Positions 46,294 to 59,631 of a stretch of DNA of 64,000 bases are shown one piece after another. Made by a program: the position numbers and the translations under genes. Source of the stretch: Cylindrodendrum hubeiense (Eukaryota; Ascomycota; Sordariomycetes; Hypocreales; Nectriaceae). The number at the start of each line of letters is the position of its first letter. Position 1 is the stretch's first letter. The stretch covers positions 1 to 64,000 of the forward strand of contig JAANBB010000063.1 in the NCBI GenBank assembly GCA_014621425.1. Reading direction: 5' to 3'. The notes under the pieces were generated by a model, which was not told the origin of the DNA, searched no databases, and saw only the letters and a program-made list of their open reading frames with translations.

Positions 46294-48557
46294 ATAGCGG
46301 TATATGATTTCTGTGGGCATTGGAACCACCCGACGCGCTGCGGATCGTTGGAAGTCTCGTCAGTGTCTTTTGAGGAAGGCTTTTGCAATGGTTGATGCTT
46401 GAGTGGTATGTTCTCAAACGGTTACAGAGCTGGCAAAGGGGTCAAATATTGATACCTCTGCTTTGAATCATGATAGAATAGCCGCAGGAGGGTGGGCAGC
46501 GGTAGTGTCTCTCTGCTAAAGATCGTTGACTAAGGTTCTTTCCGGGATACCGGAGAGCCACCTTGACATCCATCTGGTGCACGACATGCCGCAGACGTTG
46601 CATGGACAAGTAGATATCTGGCAATACAAAAGAGCCGCTCACATTCATTATCCCCCGCAACGAAGCTGTTGTTCATTTTGACTTCTCAAAGCACAGTGAC
46701 GAGCATGCATGTCCAGGCCTCGGAGTCGACGAACGGGGACGGGTTGCTAACTAGACACAGCCATCCGACCCAACGCACCTTTCGTAACCGTGCCATCTCT
46801 CTCATGGGGTTGTTCTCGGCGTTTAATTGAGCCAGTGAAGAGCTAATTTGAGGCTGTCCCACAACATTTGCACAGCCCACTCCTCAATAGACCGTGAGTC
46901 GAAGCTGGCTCGGATACTTTCCCGTGGCTTCAGTTGTACCTCAAACTTGAGTCCGCACGTGCTGAAGCTTTGCTGTCGGTGATTGTGCTGACACCAACCA
47001 AGGATATCGTCTCCTAATGTGGGTTTCCGCGGCTAGATCATGAGCAGCGCCTAGAACGTGCACTCATGCACGAAGACAGCAACTTTGCATCCGGATAGGT
47101 GCCCTGGCTACGCTACACGAGTTTTCTCAGGGACTGGGGCCTTCTGGACCTCTTAAGGGGTCAGGCAGGCTCTTTAGTGTAACTTGTTGACTGTCATCCT
47201 CCATTTCATTCAAGTCAAAGTGAAACCTTTTCGCGTTACCTCGGAATGTGATGAGGCATTGATAAACGCGCCAGTGAGATGTCAATAGCCCAACAAGCAT
47301 CCACTTTATGTACTAAAATTGCCACTAAGCTCAAGGGTAGCAGTTTCACTCCCACGCAGGTAGTCCTTTCTGTGACCAGTATCGCATTCATTTTCCAATA
47401 AAGGGTTGGTAGGATAATATTGTTTGAATTAGGATTTTCCCAAACTTACAAACCCACCTGTCGACAGACGAACTCTCTTCGCAATTGGCCTTTGAAACTG
47501 GTCAGGACCAAAAGGCAGCAGGCGGGGGCAGTGATAGCCTGCCAGCCAATCCTAATAGTGGCTGGGCTGACTAGCTGATGCGTTCCATTAGCACAGGAAA
47601 AAGCAAAGAAGGCGAAAACAATCACAATTTAGACACATTCAACAGAATATGGAACCACAAGAACTATCATTAACAGAAGCATGAAGGTTGAATTAGGCTA
47701 TGTCAGGACTTCAGGCATATCAAGATGGCCATTGCCGTGTTTTATGTCAACACTCTGGCATCATCAATCCACCCTCTGCTCTTGATCAGTAACCGCTGGC
47801 CCCTGTTTTGTATCCCGCCGAAGGTGGATTCTGCGCAAGCCAGACACTCCCCAATCCTGCTAGCTGAATCCAACTCCGCTATCAATTGACCAAGTAGGGC
47901 ACCATGTTTCCTTGTTTTGATCCACGAAACTGGGCTTTCTACCTATCTGAGACAAGAGGAGCATGAATCATTTCTCTAAATAAGCAATGCATTTTCAAGC
48001 CAGGTGGAGTTAGTTCTAGTACAGCTGTTGAGGCAATAATAGTGCGCGCGTGAAGTCCTCCCTGCGTAAGCCACGAACACCCATGGCTGCGATGTTGCGC
48101 CGCTCTTCCGATAGTGCGCCGTGACTCCCTTGCGGCGTCAGTACTAGCGCCGGTCTGGAATTTAACTATCCCTCAGAGTGGAGGACTCCGCAGTACATCG
48201 CAAGCCCATTGCATACCAGATAGTTAAGAGTAATGCGACACGTTTAAAGACTATCCCCACCCAAGCCTGTAGTTGGTGTTGCGAGTCGCTGTCGCAGGGT
48301 AAAACTAACGGTTAAATAGTTTCGCGATGTGGTGTCACCCCCAATACCGCCGCGCCCCCTTTGTTGCAGCGTCCGGCACGATTTTCGCCCCATGGATTCA
48401 GAATATATACCACCAACCCAACCCAGCCCAACCCCAATCCAGCTCCTCACTACACTCTTCAACGTTGCCTCCCTTCTAGACCTGAGCGTTCTCGACGACA
48501 CTACTCTCTGCCACCTCGCCGATTCTTCATGACCCGCGCTACAGCAGACTGTACGAA
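46294..48557. other. Gene-poor gap
   Basis: 2.26 kb without a supported gene. The final 300 bp are the likely promoter of the Cas1p-type gene. No tRNA, repeat array or mobile element is recognised. Confidence 0.4.
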
Positions 48558-51272
48558 ATGGGGTTCATCAAGACTCGGATTATTCCCATCCTACCGGCTA
48601 CACTACTTCTAGCCGCTGTCCTCTTCCACACCATTGTCCCCGGCCCCGATCCCTATCGATGTCGAGCTGCCCTCGAAACAGGTCAATGGATCGACCCTCC
48701 GAATGCAAAAGGGGACCGAATGCCCTTCAAGAAATGGCAGCCAGATGGCTGCTTGTTTCACCAGTACACCTCTGCCGATATCCGCCAGTGCATGGAGGGC
48801 CGCTCTATTGTACTCAGCGGTGACTCTACTACCCGGGAGGTAGTATACGGTCTCGGACGCCTGGTGAGTAAATCCCCATGTCACGTCCCCCAAGTGGACA
48901 ATCAATAACATTCTCTATAGTTAGCTGGACAGCAGGCGGTCGACGATGAGGCTCACATGGATGTGAGCTCCGGCCAAAAGCCGCCTTACTTGTACCGCGG
49001 GGTTCCCGTTCTGCATTCCTTGCACCGATTCCTTATATCAAACAACAACGCTACCGACCCAAGGTGGGAGGGTATAACTCGGGAATTCGATATGTTCCGC
49101 CAAGAATGGGAGAATCCCGTATCAATCAAGGATCAGCAAGCCCCAGCCATGATTATACTTGGAGCTGGCTATTGGTTCGTGAAACCCGAATCGAACTTAA
49201 CGAAGCAAGATTATGGCCATAATCTCCTCCGTACGTCTAGACTCCTAGGCAGCAAGGGCCACAAGGACTTTATCACTGCTCCTATGGATCCAATTGACGG
49301 CACCGGTAACCTGGTTTTCCTCGCCCCTCCAGCACCTCCGGTTTATGGGGGACACGATCCGGAACCATTTAAACGCAGCAAAAGTGCTCGTAGGATCTTG
49401 GCATTGCAAGAATGGCTACATCGGGCAGCTGGTCAATTAAACTTCTCCCTAGCCTGGGCTATCCCTCGACTCTCGTTGACGCAGAAGGAGACCATCGACG
49501 ACCCACTAGGCCGTGGTGGTTGGAACTCAATCAAGACTGTTGCAGAGACCAAGGCCCTCATATATCTGAATCTACGCTGCAATGCTAAGCTAGATCGTCA
49601 GAATGGGTACCCGTATACTCGGACATGCTGCACCGACTATGGGAATAAGCCACTAGTCCAGCGTACGCTCGTGACTATTGGCCTTATATATCTCATCATG
49701 TGTGTCTGTTATCAGGTACGGGGTCTACTCAAACGGTACAGGAGCCGTCAGTCACGTATTCTGAACATGAGAATATATCCTTTTGTTATGGCTCTACTTA
49801 TTTGTTACTACGCCGATCGCACACAAATGATGGCCAAGGGTGCTAAGTTGTGGTCATGGACTGGCTTTACCATCTTATGCATCGCCTGTATTGCCATTGC
49901 TCTTGTTACCATCCGCAAATCACAACAACCGCGTCACAGGACCGACACTCTCTCAGCCGAAGCTGAGCAGCCCTTTCTATCACGGGACCAGACATATGAA
50001 TGGAAAGGCTGGATGCAGTGTGTGATTATCATCTATCAGTGGACGGATGCTGAGCAGCAATCACTGACACTCGACATCATAATTCAACTCATCGTCGCCG
50101 CCTATCTCTTCCAAACTGGATATGGACATACTACATTCTTTCTGCTGAAGAAGGACTATTCATTCAAGCGCGTGGCGTTCGTTCTCCTTCGCCTTAACCT
50201 CCTCACATGCGCCTTAGCATACGTTATGAACACAGAGTACATGTTCTATTACGCCTCACCCCTGGCTAGTTTCTGGTTTATTATCATTTATATCACCATG
50301 GCTCTGTGCCATCGGAGTTTAAATGATAATATTCTGTGGGTTCTTATCAAGATCTGTACATCTTGTGTCTTAACTGTGTTAGCTGTGCTTAGATCTCCAC
50401 TGATCCGCTGGACATTTTCAGTACTCAACGCTTTGTTTAAGATTGAGTGGAGTGCTGAGGATTGGGAGTCCCGAATCATGTCAGATTTGTTAATTGTCTA
50501 CATCGGCATGCTTATCGCTGTAGCAAACTTCACCATTACGGCAAAATTAACCCAAGCCATGCGGTATTCTATGGCCTTCGTCGCTCTTATTGTTTTGTGG
50601 ATCTACTGGGTCACTTGCTCTAAGGAGTTTACCTCAATAACCGACTACCAAACCTGGCATCCTTATACCTCATTCATACCTATACTGGCCTTTATTACAC
50701 TTCGAAGCATCATTAGCCCGCTCCGCGAATATCGCTCAAAAGCTATGGTGTGGCTTGGTCGCTGCTCCCTTGAAGCCCACGCCCTCCAGTTTCACATCCT
50801 TCTCGCAGCCGACACTAAAGGAGTCCTTCTGATTGATGCATTCAAGGGCGATGGATCTTTCATGGACCGATGGAGGTCCCTCGTTTTTATCGTGCCTGTT
50901 TTCCTTTGGATTAGCTCCATGGCATCGATGGCAACAAGAAATCTCGTCAATGTTATCCTCAATATGGATCCAAAGCCAGAGGCTTTGAGCAAGGTCTCGC
51001 TCTCTGATATCCTAGCGAAGCATGATGACGAAGACCCCGAGAACGAAAAGAGGGAGCTCTTTCTCCTACAGTCAGAGGCTGCTCCGCATCACCACTCACT
51101 CGCCTGCGGAGCCAGATATATGAAGCGAGTGCTCTCAAGATCCTTCCAGTCGCCTCCATTTTTGAAATTTGTCTTTCTTCTTTCGATCATGGGGTTACTG
51201 AATCTTCTAACCCCTTCGTGGGCACAACCTCCTATTCCAGACGGCGATAGTCACAGCTATCTATCAATATAA
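48558..51272 (+). CDS. Cas1p-type 10-TM polysaccharide O-acyltransferase
   Basis: Exons 48558-48863 and 48921-51272 (57-bp intron) give about 885 aa. An N-terminal signal anchor is followed by an SGNH-like luminal domain with the serine motif VLSGDSTTREVVYGL. The C-terminal half has ten or more membrane segments and motifs of the Cas1p acyltransferase domain (TGYGHTTFF, MNTEYMFYY, WLGRCSLEAHALQFHILLA). The prototype is Cryptococcus CAS1, needed for O-acetylation of capsular glucuronoxylomannan. Filamentous ascomycetes carry homologues of unknown substrate, probably cell-wall or secreted glycans in the Golgi. The hydrophilic insert DDEDPENEKRE near the C-terminus is cytosolic or luminal. Confidence 0.9.
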
Positions 51273-54200
51273 ACTGCACACGTTCATTGAACAGAGATGT
51301 AGATGAATTTAGAGTACTCTGTTTGAAGGCGTTATGGTGGATACATTTTATATACAGTGTCTAGATCTACTGAGAGGCATACAAAGCAGAGCCTTCTATA
51401 TGTTGTTGAGGATATCGCCTCCCGCCTCCCAGTTTTTGCAGGTTCTAACAGGGCTTAGGGTTGATACCCAAACGGCTAGTACAGCAACCAATACACTTCT
51501 TTCTGCCAATGTGTTCTTTTGGGATTCTCGGTCGATACTTGTTCGATCATATTACCCCACCTTGCAGGTTACCACTCGCCAGTTCAGTTCCTTTGCAAAA
51601 CTCAACCCACGTGGTGCATGTATGTAGCCGTATCCTACTAATGCCTTGTAGGCCAGGTGTCCTCGAAGTAATTATACATTATAAAAGACAACGACCTATA
51701 GATACCAAGAAATACGGCATCTATCTTTCTACATCTACCTCCATCCCAGTGGTACATACGGGGCGCGCCTCTGATGGGGATCACATGTTTCTAATTCGTC
51801 AAAATGCAATGACTGATGCAGATATCGCTTTTGAGATAGTGACATATGATCTTTTTCACACTTTGAGATTGAACATGCTCAGTCTCCTTACACAAAAGGG
51901 CAGATACAAATAATCCTGTCGCACCCAATCCGGCCAAGACGCCTTGCACCAAACTTCCAGATAAATTGACATCTTTTCTTTTCACCCTATCCATTATTCT
52001 ACTCAAGGAATTTCCAGCTCTCGGATAATGGCGGGTTACCTTTATTGGAACTACAGACGTAGGTACGATAAAATTGGTCAATATCAGGTCATTCGGCATA
52101 TGGAAACCAAGATGAGGACCCTCCAGTATTTAGAATCCAGATAATGGAGTATAAATGGAGTTGGAACAAATGCATAAATTATGCACAAAGATCGCATACT
52201 GGCATCCTGGCATCCTAGCAGATTGTGCTTATTTGTTAGGTTCGTCAAGCAAGTTCTGTTATACAGCACAATTGAGCCCTCAGCCTAATGCCCTACTATT
52301 CATCAGCTTTCCATTTTCCCTGCAGTATTTACTAGCCAACACGAACATCACAAAGAGGCAAAGATTATTCAAGAACAACCCGTCAAATCAAGTGGGCTTT
52401 TTCGATTTCATTTGCCTACAAGGGGAGTATCTTCTTTTAATGGACGCAACATCGTGTTTTAGAACGTAGGCATTGGGCTAGAGGACTTGGCAGTTGATTC
52501 AAAATTGTTAGACGCGGCAAAAGAAGCAGGAATCTATATCAATATCGACGGACTTTGGAATCGGACTTCATGTAATGTTTTAGAAGATTCGTCGTTATTT
52601 TCACATGATCAACAACTCATTTTCTCATAATGCACACTGAGCTGTGTATCTGGTCTTGGTTTTGGGCTGCCGCATCCAAGCCCCTACATTCACGGATGCT
52701 ACCCTATAGGCATAGAACAGCCATACTATAACCCCTCACAACCAGCTCCCTTCTGCATCTACTTTAATAATCTCGCTTCTGATGCCATCGGGAAGCTTCT
52801 GAATATTTGATGTGTGTCTGTGGCAGTGGTACCTGTTTGGTAGAAGCCTGTGTAATTCAAGCCGATGAGGTTTCAAGCCTGCAAATAGTTTCAACTTTCG
52901 GTTTGCAATAGTCCTACTGAGAAGGGTCCACCCTTTACTCCGCTAGAATAGCACTTGGTATATCCAAGCGATGCGATTCTCATGTGGACCATGGAGATCA
53001 TATTAGATATAGAAAGATAGAGGATTTGCATTACGAATGTACCTGAGCTAGTGACTTAAACGGACCCCAACGACTTAGAGGCTGCGTGGCTTATCAAGCA
53101 TTAGTGGGAAGCAACTATCACTACGTATCAAGCAGCTTAGAATAGAGCAACAAGAGCTCAGCCGCAACTTTGAGAAAGGATTTAAGTATACTAAATCAAA
53201 ACGCTCGCTGTCGGATGTGCTTCGTGTGGTACTTCTAGCTCAGGGTCGGTCGGGTCGAGTTGGCAACACTGGAGAGTTTATGGCCGTCCTGCATTGAAAC
53301 GGACAATAACAAATTGCGTAACCCTGAATGAAGTTAGAAAATCAAGTGAGGTTCCTCAGATTGGCAAGGCTCGTCGCTCCTCCAGGTCCGTTCCGTCCTC
53401 GACCAACCATTCACACTTTCATCACCTCGTTGTTTCCTAACACAGCCGAAATACTCAGGCCATTTATTCAGTCGAATCCAGTGCCATTTGTAGACCTGTG
53501 GGTAGAGGAAAAAAATATAGGAACAATCAACATAATTGCTACCGACCTGGCCCCCTAGCCTTCAAACATAGCACATCTCGCACCTGGTCCCAATACCACA
53601 AATAGAGCAGTCTTCCAGCCTGTGGCTTCTCACCCTCTGCCAACCTTTGTACCGAAGCCCCTAGGGCACCAGCGATCTTAAGAGGTGGCTTACCGATGAC
53701 GTTCTGACCATCCGCGTGATACCTGTTTTGTAGATCTTGCAGTTGCTGTCTCGGTATTTCACCTGCTAGCAGTTGAACACATTTCGCCGTATGTCAAGAA
53801 CCCAGCTAATGCGATATTTATGTCAACCATGGGAGTCAAATAAGATGCAGAAAGTCAGATGCCTCGTCTAGTGATATATCCGAGCTATTCCCTTTCAAAC
53901 TGCATGCCAGATCTGGGACGTCGTCGAGATCCCAAATGTGGGCCCCCAACACCTCGGCCCGCCATAGGTCAAGGTCTGGAATCTTCGGTCCTCGCTCAGC
54001 AACAGCTGAGCTTAAAGCGGCCACGACTTGGCTCTAGAAACGAAAATAGATTCTGGTGTGTTTATCTTTCGTCTCCAAGCCAAATGGGCTCTTCTTATCT
54101 GACCATCACTCCTCTTCCCCTGTCAGAGTGGAAAGTATTATGCCAATACAACGCGGTTATCTACCTCGGCATTGTACTCCGCATTCAGGTCACCCCATTT

Positions 54201-54846
54201 CTCAATATGGAACTTAGACCGGGGCCCTTGCCACTATCCCGTCCTTGCTCCGACCAACGGCGATTGTTGGATCATTGTGCTTGCGACATACTCCACCTAT
54301 ATTGTCTCTTGATAGCTTTTGCATCCCCCATTCGTTGCGTCGCTAATAATTACTATCTTCCGTCTTGGCATCTTGGTGACTATCCTGTCGCGGAACCTGA
54401 ATTCCGTTCTCGAATCAGTCTGCTTGGTGGTTTTCTCAGCGACTTTTGTTGCACTGAGTAGTAACTGGAATAGGCGACAAATTCAGGTTGAAAAAGTAGC
54501 TACTAGCCAAGTGAGCAGAAATCACTGATTCTTCGATTCGGTAATCCTACAATTACATAATGCGTGTCTCAATTTAATTATCAGTTCTATGTAAGTTGAT
54601 CATATCACTTTTCTTTTAGTATTGGATCATATACTTCGTCCGTATCGGACGATATTCCAGTCAATACAATTCGCAATCGGCCACCCTGCATTGCGCCTAT
54701 TGCACATCATGCAGGTCCACAATTGCATGCTGTCGGACTGGATTACGGAAATATGTGGGATAATTCTGTATACTTATTGGAATGATGGCGCAGTCACATC
54801 GTCTTGCAACATCAGTGCATCTCCTCAATTTAGAGTTAAAGTTAGG
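51273..54846. other. Long AT-rich gene-poor gap
   Basis: 3.57 kb, the largest gap before the window's right end. ORFs are short and lack recognisable domains on both strands. It may be decayed sequence, and I could not identify the source. The last part must hold the OPT gene promoter. Confidence 0.4.
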
Positions 54847-57788
54847 ATGTCTGAAGCATTGACTGAAAAGATTCCACCCGGCCTACCGGGCGACGTGAAG
54901 CCAAAATCGCTTGCGCCAGTTGCGGTCGATCCAATTTACGAAACTGAGGAGAAGGTGCTCTTTGGTTTAAGCTCGAACGCCCTACAAGACACCGACACAA
55001 ATACTTCTGAGACTGAGTTTGACTTTTCTACAGAAGAGTTTGCCAATATTCCAGATCTTGTTCGGAGCGTGGTTTCATTTGAGGATGACCCAAATCTCCC
55101 AGTCCTGACGTTCCGGTCAATTCTGCTGGCTACCTTCTTCTGCATTCTTGGCAGCATTGTGTCTCAAATTTCTTAGTATGAAATGGTCTGCATTGAGTAT
55201 CTAGCTACCACTGACTGAGCTTAGCTTCCGAACTACTTATGCACCATTTCCTGTGTTTTTTGTTATCCTGGCATCGGCACCACTTGGTCGACTGCTTGCC
55301 CGTATTTTGCCCGCTTACAAGGTGCCGTTGGGACGATTCTCCTTCAATTTGAACCCAGGCCCCTTCTCCATCAAGGAACATGCGATTATTGGTATTGGTG
55401 CAAATGCGGGTAGCCAGGGTCAATGGGCCAGTATGATATCCAAGTTGCGATTCAGAGACTTTGATTGACATATTGCAGCATTCTTGCCAACAAATGCTGC
55501 ACTCTACTATGGCATTACGATGAAACCTGCCGTTGCTTTATTTTACGGATGGGTGAGTGAATTAAGCGTGTATTCGCTAAGAGTATCTAACTCTAATATA
55601 AATAACTATACAGGGCGCTTCTCTGCTAGGCTTCTCATTTGCTGCCATGGGTATGTTCAATGACGGATGTACGGAATTTTGCTAATAATCTGGAAGTCCG
55701 CAAAGTTCTGATCGATGATCCTGAATACATTTTCCCTTTATCATTGCAACAAGTTACGCTGTACAGGAGTATGCAAGGGAAATCAGAGCTTCACGCCCAG
55801 AAATCGAAACAGCAGATGAAGGTGAACTCCCCTGACATTACTTGGAGACAGTGAGTTAATATTTTAACCTAGGTCTTCTGGATAATCCTGTTTGCAACAT
55901 TTGTTTGGCAGTTCCTGCCCGAATTCGTGTTTCCCTTTGTTGCTGCCCTTGCGCCACTATGTTGGTTCGCAAGCCGAAACCACACAGTGAATTTCCTGGG
56001 CGCAGGACGAGGAGGGATCGGACTGCTCAATATCACACTTGACTGGTCAAACATCACATCGACAGTTATCACTTATCCATACAGTGTTCAAGTCACTATC
56101 TTTGTGGCGTTTGTCATGACAGTAGGTAATAGGGCTGTGATTCTAAGGAGCCAAATTGACTTATGTGATAGACCTGGATTCTAATCCCAGTGGCATATTT
56201 CGGCAAGCTTTGGGGATCTCCCACATATGATATTATGTCGAACGGAGTTTTTCAGAAGAATGGGTCTACGTATCCGTTTGAATCGCTTAGTGAGCATCCC
56301 TTTGACTAGAAATAGGACACGTCCTAATATATCTGCAGTATACACAGACTCTAGCGGGACGCAACATGTTAACGACACGAAGTATGATGAAGTTGGTCTA
56401 GCTTATTCCGGCGCCCAATACACTTGGGAAATATTCATGGTAAATATTACCTGCCGCCACTAATTCAGGCGCTAAATGTCATTGCTTAGTGGTACGCCTC
56501 CTACATTTCGTCATTTGTTTGGTGCGGTCTTTTCTTGGGACCCAAAATTGTCAAGATTTGGAAAGCACGAAAAGATCAAGATGAGTTCCACAAGGATCGC
56601 CTCAGGTTCATTCACTTCTCAGTTCTTTTACCAATGTATAGTAACATATCCCCATAGCCGCATCATTCAGCAATACCCAGGTATGACCAAATGGTACGTA
56701 TAGAAGATTCCACCTCAGAGGACTAACTAACGCCTGCCAAGGGAATGGGTTGCTCTTACAGCAGTTCCAACCGGGATTCTTCTCGTTATAGTTGCCACTA
56801 AGTCTGTTTGGATGCCGACATGGACGTACTTTGTCGCTTTGGGTTTTGGTGCTGCAGCCATGCTGCCTATGAGTCTCGTTTATGCCATGTCGGGATACTC
56901 GATCAAAGTTGGGTTCTTCAATGAACTGATTTACGGATGTGAGTTGCCAGATTTCCACCTCTGAAATTTGCAGGAACTAACCTTATTGTGTCTTTCAGAC
57001 ATGATTGAGGCCAAGGGATCTTCAAGGCATCCACTAGGGCAGTTGGCGTATCGCATTATCTCTGGTAATGTCTGGTATGATGCTCGAACCGTTCTTGAGG
57101 ATCAGAAGGTTCGTAACTCACTGAATAAGAAAATGGCATAGCTGACTAATGGATATCCTAGATCGGCCATTACCTTCATTTGCCCCCTAGAGATGTCATC
57201 GGTATGCAGATTGTCGCGAACATGCTGGCCCTTCCCATCAATTATGGCGTAATGCGTTGGATTGTCGCCACGAAGTTCGACTACGTGAGCGGCAAAATTG
57301 AGGATCCACAAGGTCAGTGGACTGGCCAAGAATTTAAAAGCTACAACACGGCTGGCATCCAATACGCACTCGTCGGCCCTAAGAAACTGTTTGCTTCTTC
57401 CTTCTTCAGCCCGGTGCTTTACGGGTTTTTAGCCGGCGCAGCTGCGCCTATTATTATCTGGCTGCTTCACAAAAAGTTCCCCAAGGCCCAGTTTCACCTT
57501 TGGAACACGACGATCTTCTTCGCCAGCGCTGCGGTCTTTCACGGCAATCTGAGCACCGGCCCGTTTACAACGATCCTCGTCGGAACCTTTTTCAACTTCT
57601 ACCTTTACCGGTACAGGCATGCGTTTTGGAACAAGTGGGCGTACATTAGCGGAGCGGCACTTGACACTGGGTTCAACGCCAATTTGTTGTTCATCTTCGT
57701 CTTCCTCAGTACGACGGGCGCGGTGATGATCAATTGGTGGGGTAACAACGCAGATAACATTGAGCGATGTTTCGCACTCGACTCCTAG
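54847..57788 (+). CDS. Oligopeptide transporter (OPT family), 13 exons
   Basis: Thirteen exons join in phase to about 774 aa: 54847-55175, 55225-55430, 55479-55552, 55614-55650, 55697-55821, 55873-56121, 56172-56289, 56339-56439, 56490-56605, 56658-56693, 56742-56938, 56999-57108 and 57162-57788. The smallest exons are 36 and 37 bp. Family features include GPFSIKEHAIIGIGANAG (the NPG/KEH region), QFLPEFVFPFVAALAPLCW, YPGMTKWEWVAL, FNELIYGYMIEAKGSSRHPLGQLAYR and HYLHLPPRD. About 12-16 membrane helices are expected after an acidic N-terminus. OPT proteins are proton-coupled importers of tetra- and pentapeptides or glutathione-like compounds at the plasma membrane. Every junction restores family-like sequence, so the gene appears intact despite its fragmentation. 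Confidence 0.9.
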
Positions 57789-58857
57789 TATAAGCACATG
57801 GGATTTGTGTTAAGTCGCAGTTTGCTCAAAAAGGCTTGCACGTGAGACGTGGCTGTTGATGCCAATGGGTCATATCTCCAGGTCTCTTGTGAAAGATCAG
57901 CAAATTCGAATATACATTCCGTTTCCAGAATGTGAGCGTCTGAGAAACCGACGAATTCCTATGACAAGTTTCGTTGCGAATGTACTTTTTTTCTTTTTAG
58001 CAACACAATAACACACTGCGCACAACGCTTCCACCAGTGGTTCCCTGTTAATATCGTGATGTGGATCCTCAGTACTCTTGGAGGAATGGCTTGGGGCATC
58101 TCTTGCTTCCAGTATGAGCAAAACTATAGGCCCATTGCATTCGGTCAGGTCGGTGAGATGACTGCAAGAGGAAGTACCGTCGTATTCTAGGACTTTTGGC
58201 ACAACCCAACAAGGCAGTTATTGAGATAGCGAAGGAGAGAATTTTGGGATGGTAGCGTAGGCTGTCCACCTTCATTATCTGCATCCTTGACATGGGCGTT
58301 TTTAGTCACCTTTGGAGTTATTTTTAGTTATGCTTAATTGTTAGTATTTTTCGTATATCCTCGCGGTACCTGTCAGTGAATGATCTGATCGGATGATACT
58401 GCAAGATAGTATTGATCAGACTTAGCTCCCAGTCTCGGCTTTCTTCATAAGTGTGGATACATGACTATCACCCATATCACAGTCTTCATCGCTCAGCTTT
58501 CTGGGTGGGTGGTTGGAGTTTCCCATTGTGTCTTGCACTCCCCCCGATGACAAAGTCCCTGGCTGTTCGTCTTTGGATTAAATGTTTCCTATTTCGAGGG
58601 TCCAGTATTACAAGACAAACACAAGTGTTGACGGTCTTTGGAGGCCGCCGAGGTCCCATAGATATGAATCACACCGTCTTGTAGAAGTTCAGTTCAGCAT
58701 CATGATATGTTGAATCATTTGACTATGGGCTGGCATATGGATAACAGAGACTATTGTAGTAACAACAAAACAACACCGTGACAAATCGTGCGGTAGAGGC
58801 AAGAACTCCAAGCTCCCGGCAGCCGAGGCTACAATAAGCAAGCTCTACAGTATTGGC
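57789..58857. other. Convergent gap OPT / PPxY protein
   Basis: 1.07 kb between two converging genes. No supported gene, RNA or repeat is seen. Part of it is 3' UTR. Confidence 0.4.
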
Positions 58858-59631
58858 TCAAGAGCCAGTGGTGAGCGTTCCGGTAACGTAATCCCAGAGT
58901 CTCAGGGACGTCATGACAGCCATGAACGCCCACTCCTCGCCGAGCTCGCCAGTGGCGCCAGCGCCGATGAAATGGAACTTGCCGCACTTGGATAACGTCC
59001 ACTTGGACTCCTCGGACCAGACAGCCACGATCTTCTTGCCGTCGCTGGTCTCTCCGGCGTCCCGTTCAGTTCGGGTTCCTCCAGGTCCCTCGTCAGCGCC
59101 GAGACGCACCAACTTCCAGCCCCACGCCCAGTTATCCAGCGCCTTCACCTCGTTACCGCGCGAGGAGCGCCACTCGAAGGTCTCGCGGCGGGTGTCCTTG
59201 CCAATGCCGACGTCGAAAGAGAAGGTGAAAGTGAAGTAAGTCAGAGCGACGCTGCATGCCAGACGCTCAGTGATAGGGTCAAAGGCTGATCCCGGGCGAC
59301 CAGGGACTGTGATGGTAGTGTGGGCCTTCAGCAAGCTCTCCTTGGTGACGGTGCCGAGGACCTTTCCATTGGGGTCCTTTCCTTCGTGGAGGACAATAAA
59401 GGGCTTCTTTGTGCCGAGAATGGGATGCAAGGTGAGTGTAAGAGTGGCCTGGTCCTCATGATCGCCTAGAAAATATGTCTTGCTTGCCCATCCCTTGTGG
59501 TAGATGTTGAAGGCGAGTGGTAGGCGGGGATAGGGCGACGGGCCTAGAGCCCCGCCGGTGGTGTAAGCTGGGGGCGGGGCCTCGCCGTCGGCATAGGACG
59601 GGGGCTGTGGCTCATCGACTGGATTCATCAT
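58858..59631 (-). CDS. Conserved fungal protein with two PPxY motifs, LURP/tubby-like fold suspected
   Basis: A single minus-strand exon of 257 aa. The first 25 residues contain PPSY (10-13) and PPAY (20-23), short motifs bound by WW domains of Rsp5/NEDD4-type ubiquitin ligases. The remaining part (residues 35-250) is predicted beta-rich, with PLAFNIYHKGWASKTYFLGDHE and FEWRSSRGNEVKALDNWAWGWKLVRL. That recalls the tubby-C-terminal/LURP-one-like fungal proteins, but I cannot confirm the fold. The second Met is an alternative start. The coding sequence is GC-rich and clearly coding-like. The biological role is unknown. An adaptor for ubiquitin ligase targeting is one inference. Confidence 0.75.
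   Translation of the reverse strand: MMNPVDEPQPPSYADGEAPPPAYTTGGALGPSPYPRLPLAFNIYHKGWASKTYFLGDHEDQATLTLTLHPILGTKKPFIVLHEGKDPNGKVLGTVTKESLLKAHTTITVPGRPGSAFDPITERLACSVALTYFTFTFSFDVGIGKDTRRETFEWRSSRGNEVKALDNWAWGWKLVRLGADEGPGGTRTERDAGETSDGKKIVAVWSEESKWTLSKCGKFHFIGAGATGELGEEWAFMAVMTSLRLWDYVTGTLTTGS

Noticed and set aside
53859..54461. 200-codon ORF in the 51-54.8 kb gap
   Set aside because: No recognisable domain and irregular composition. An overlapping ORF in another frame is equally plausible. I could not support either as a gene.
56100..56200. tRNA-like stretch around the sixth OPT intron
   Set aside because: It has no complete cloverleaf or B-box and is explained by intron sequence. I found no convincing tRNA gene in the window.
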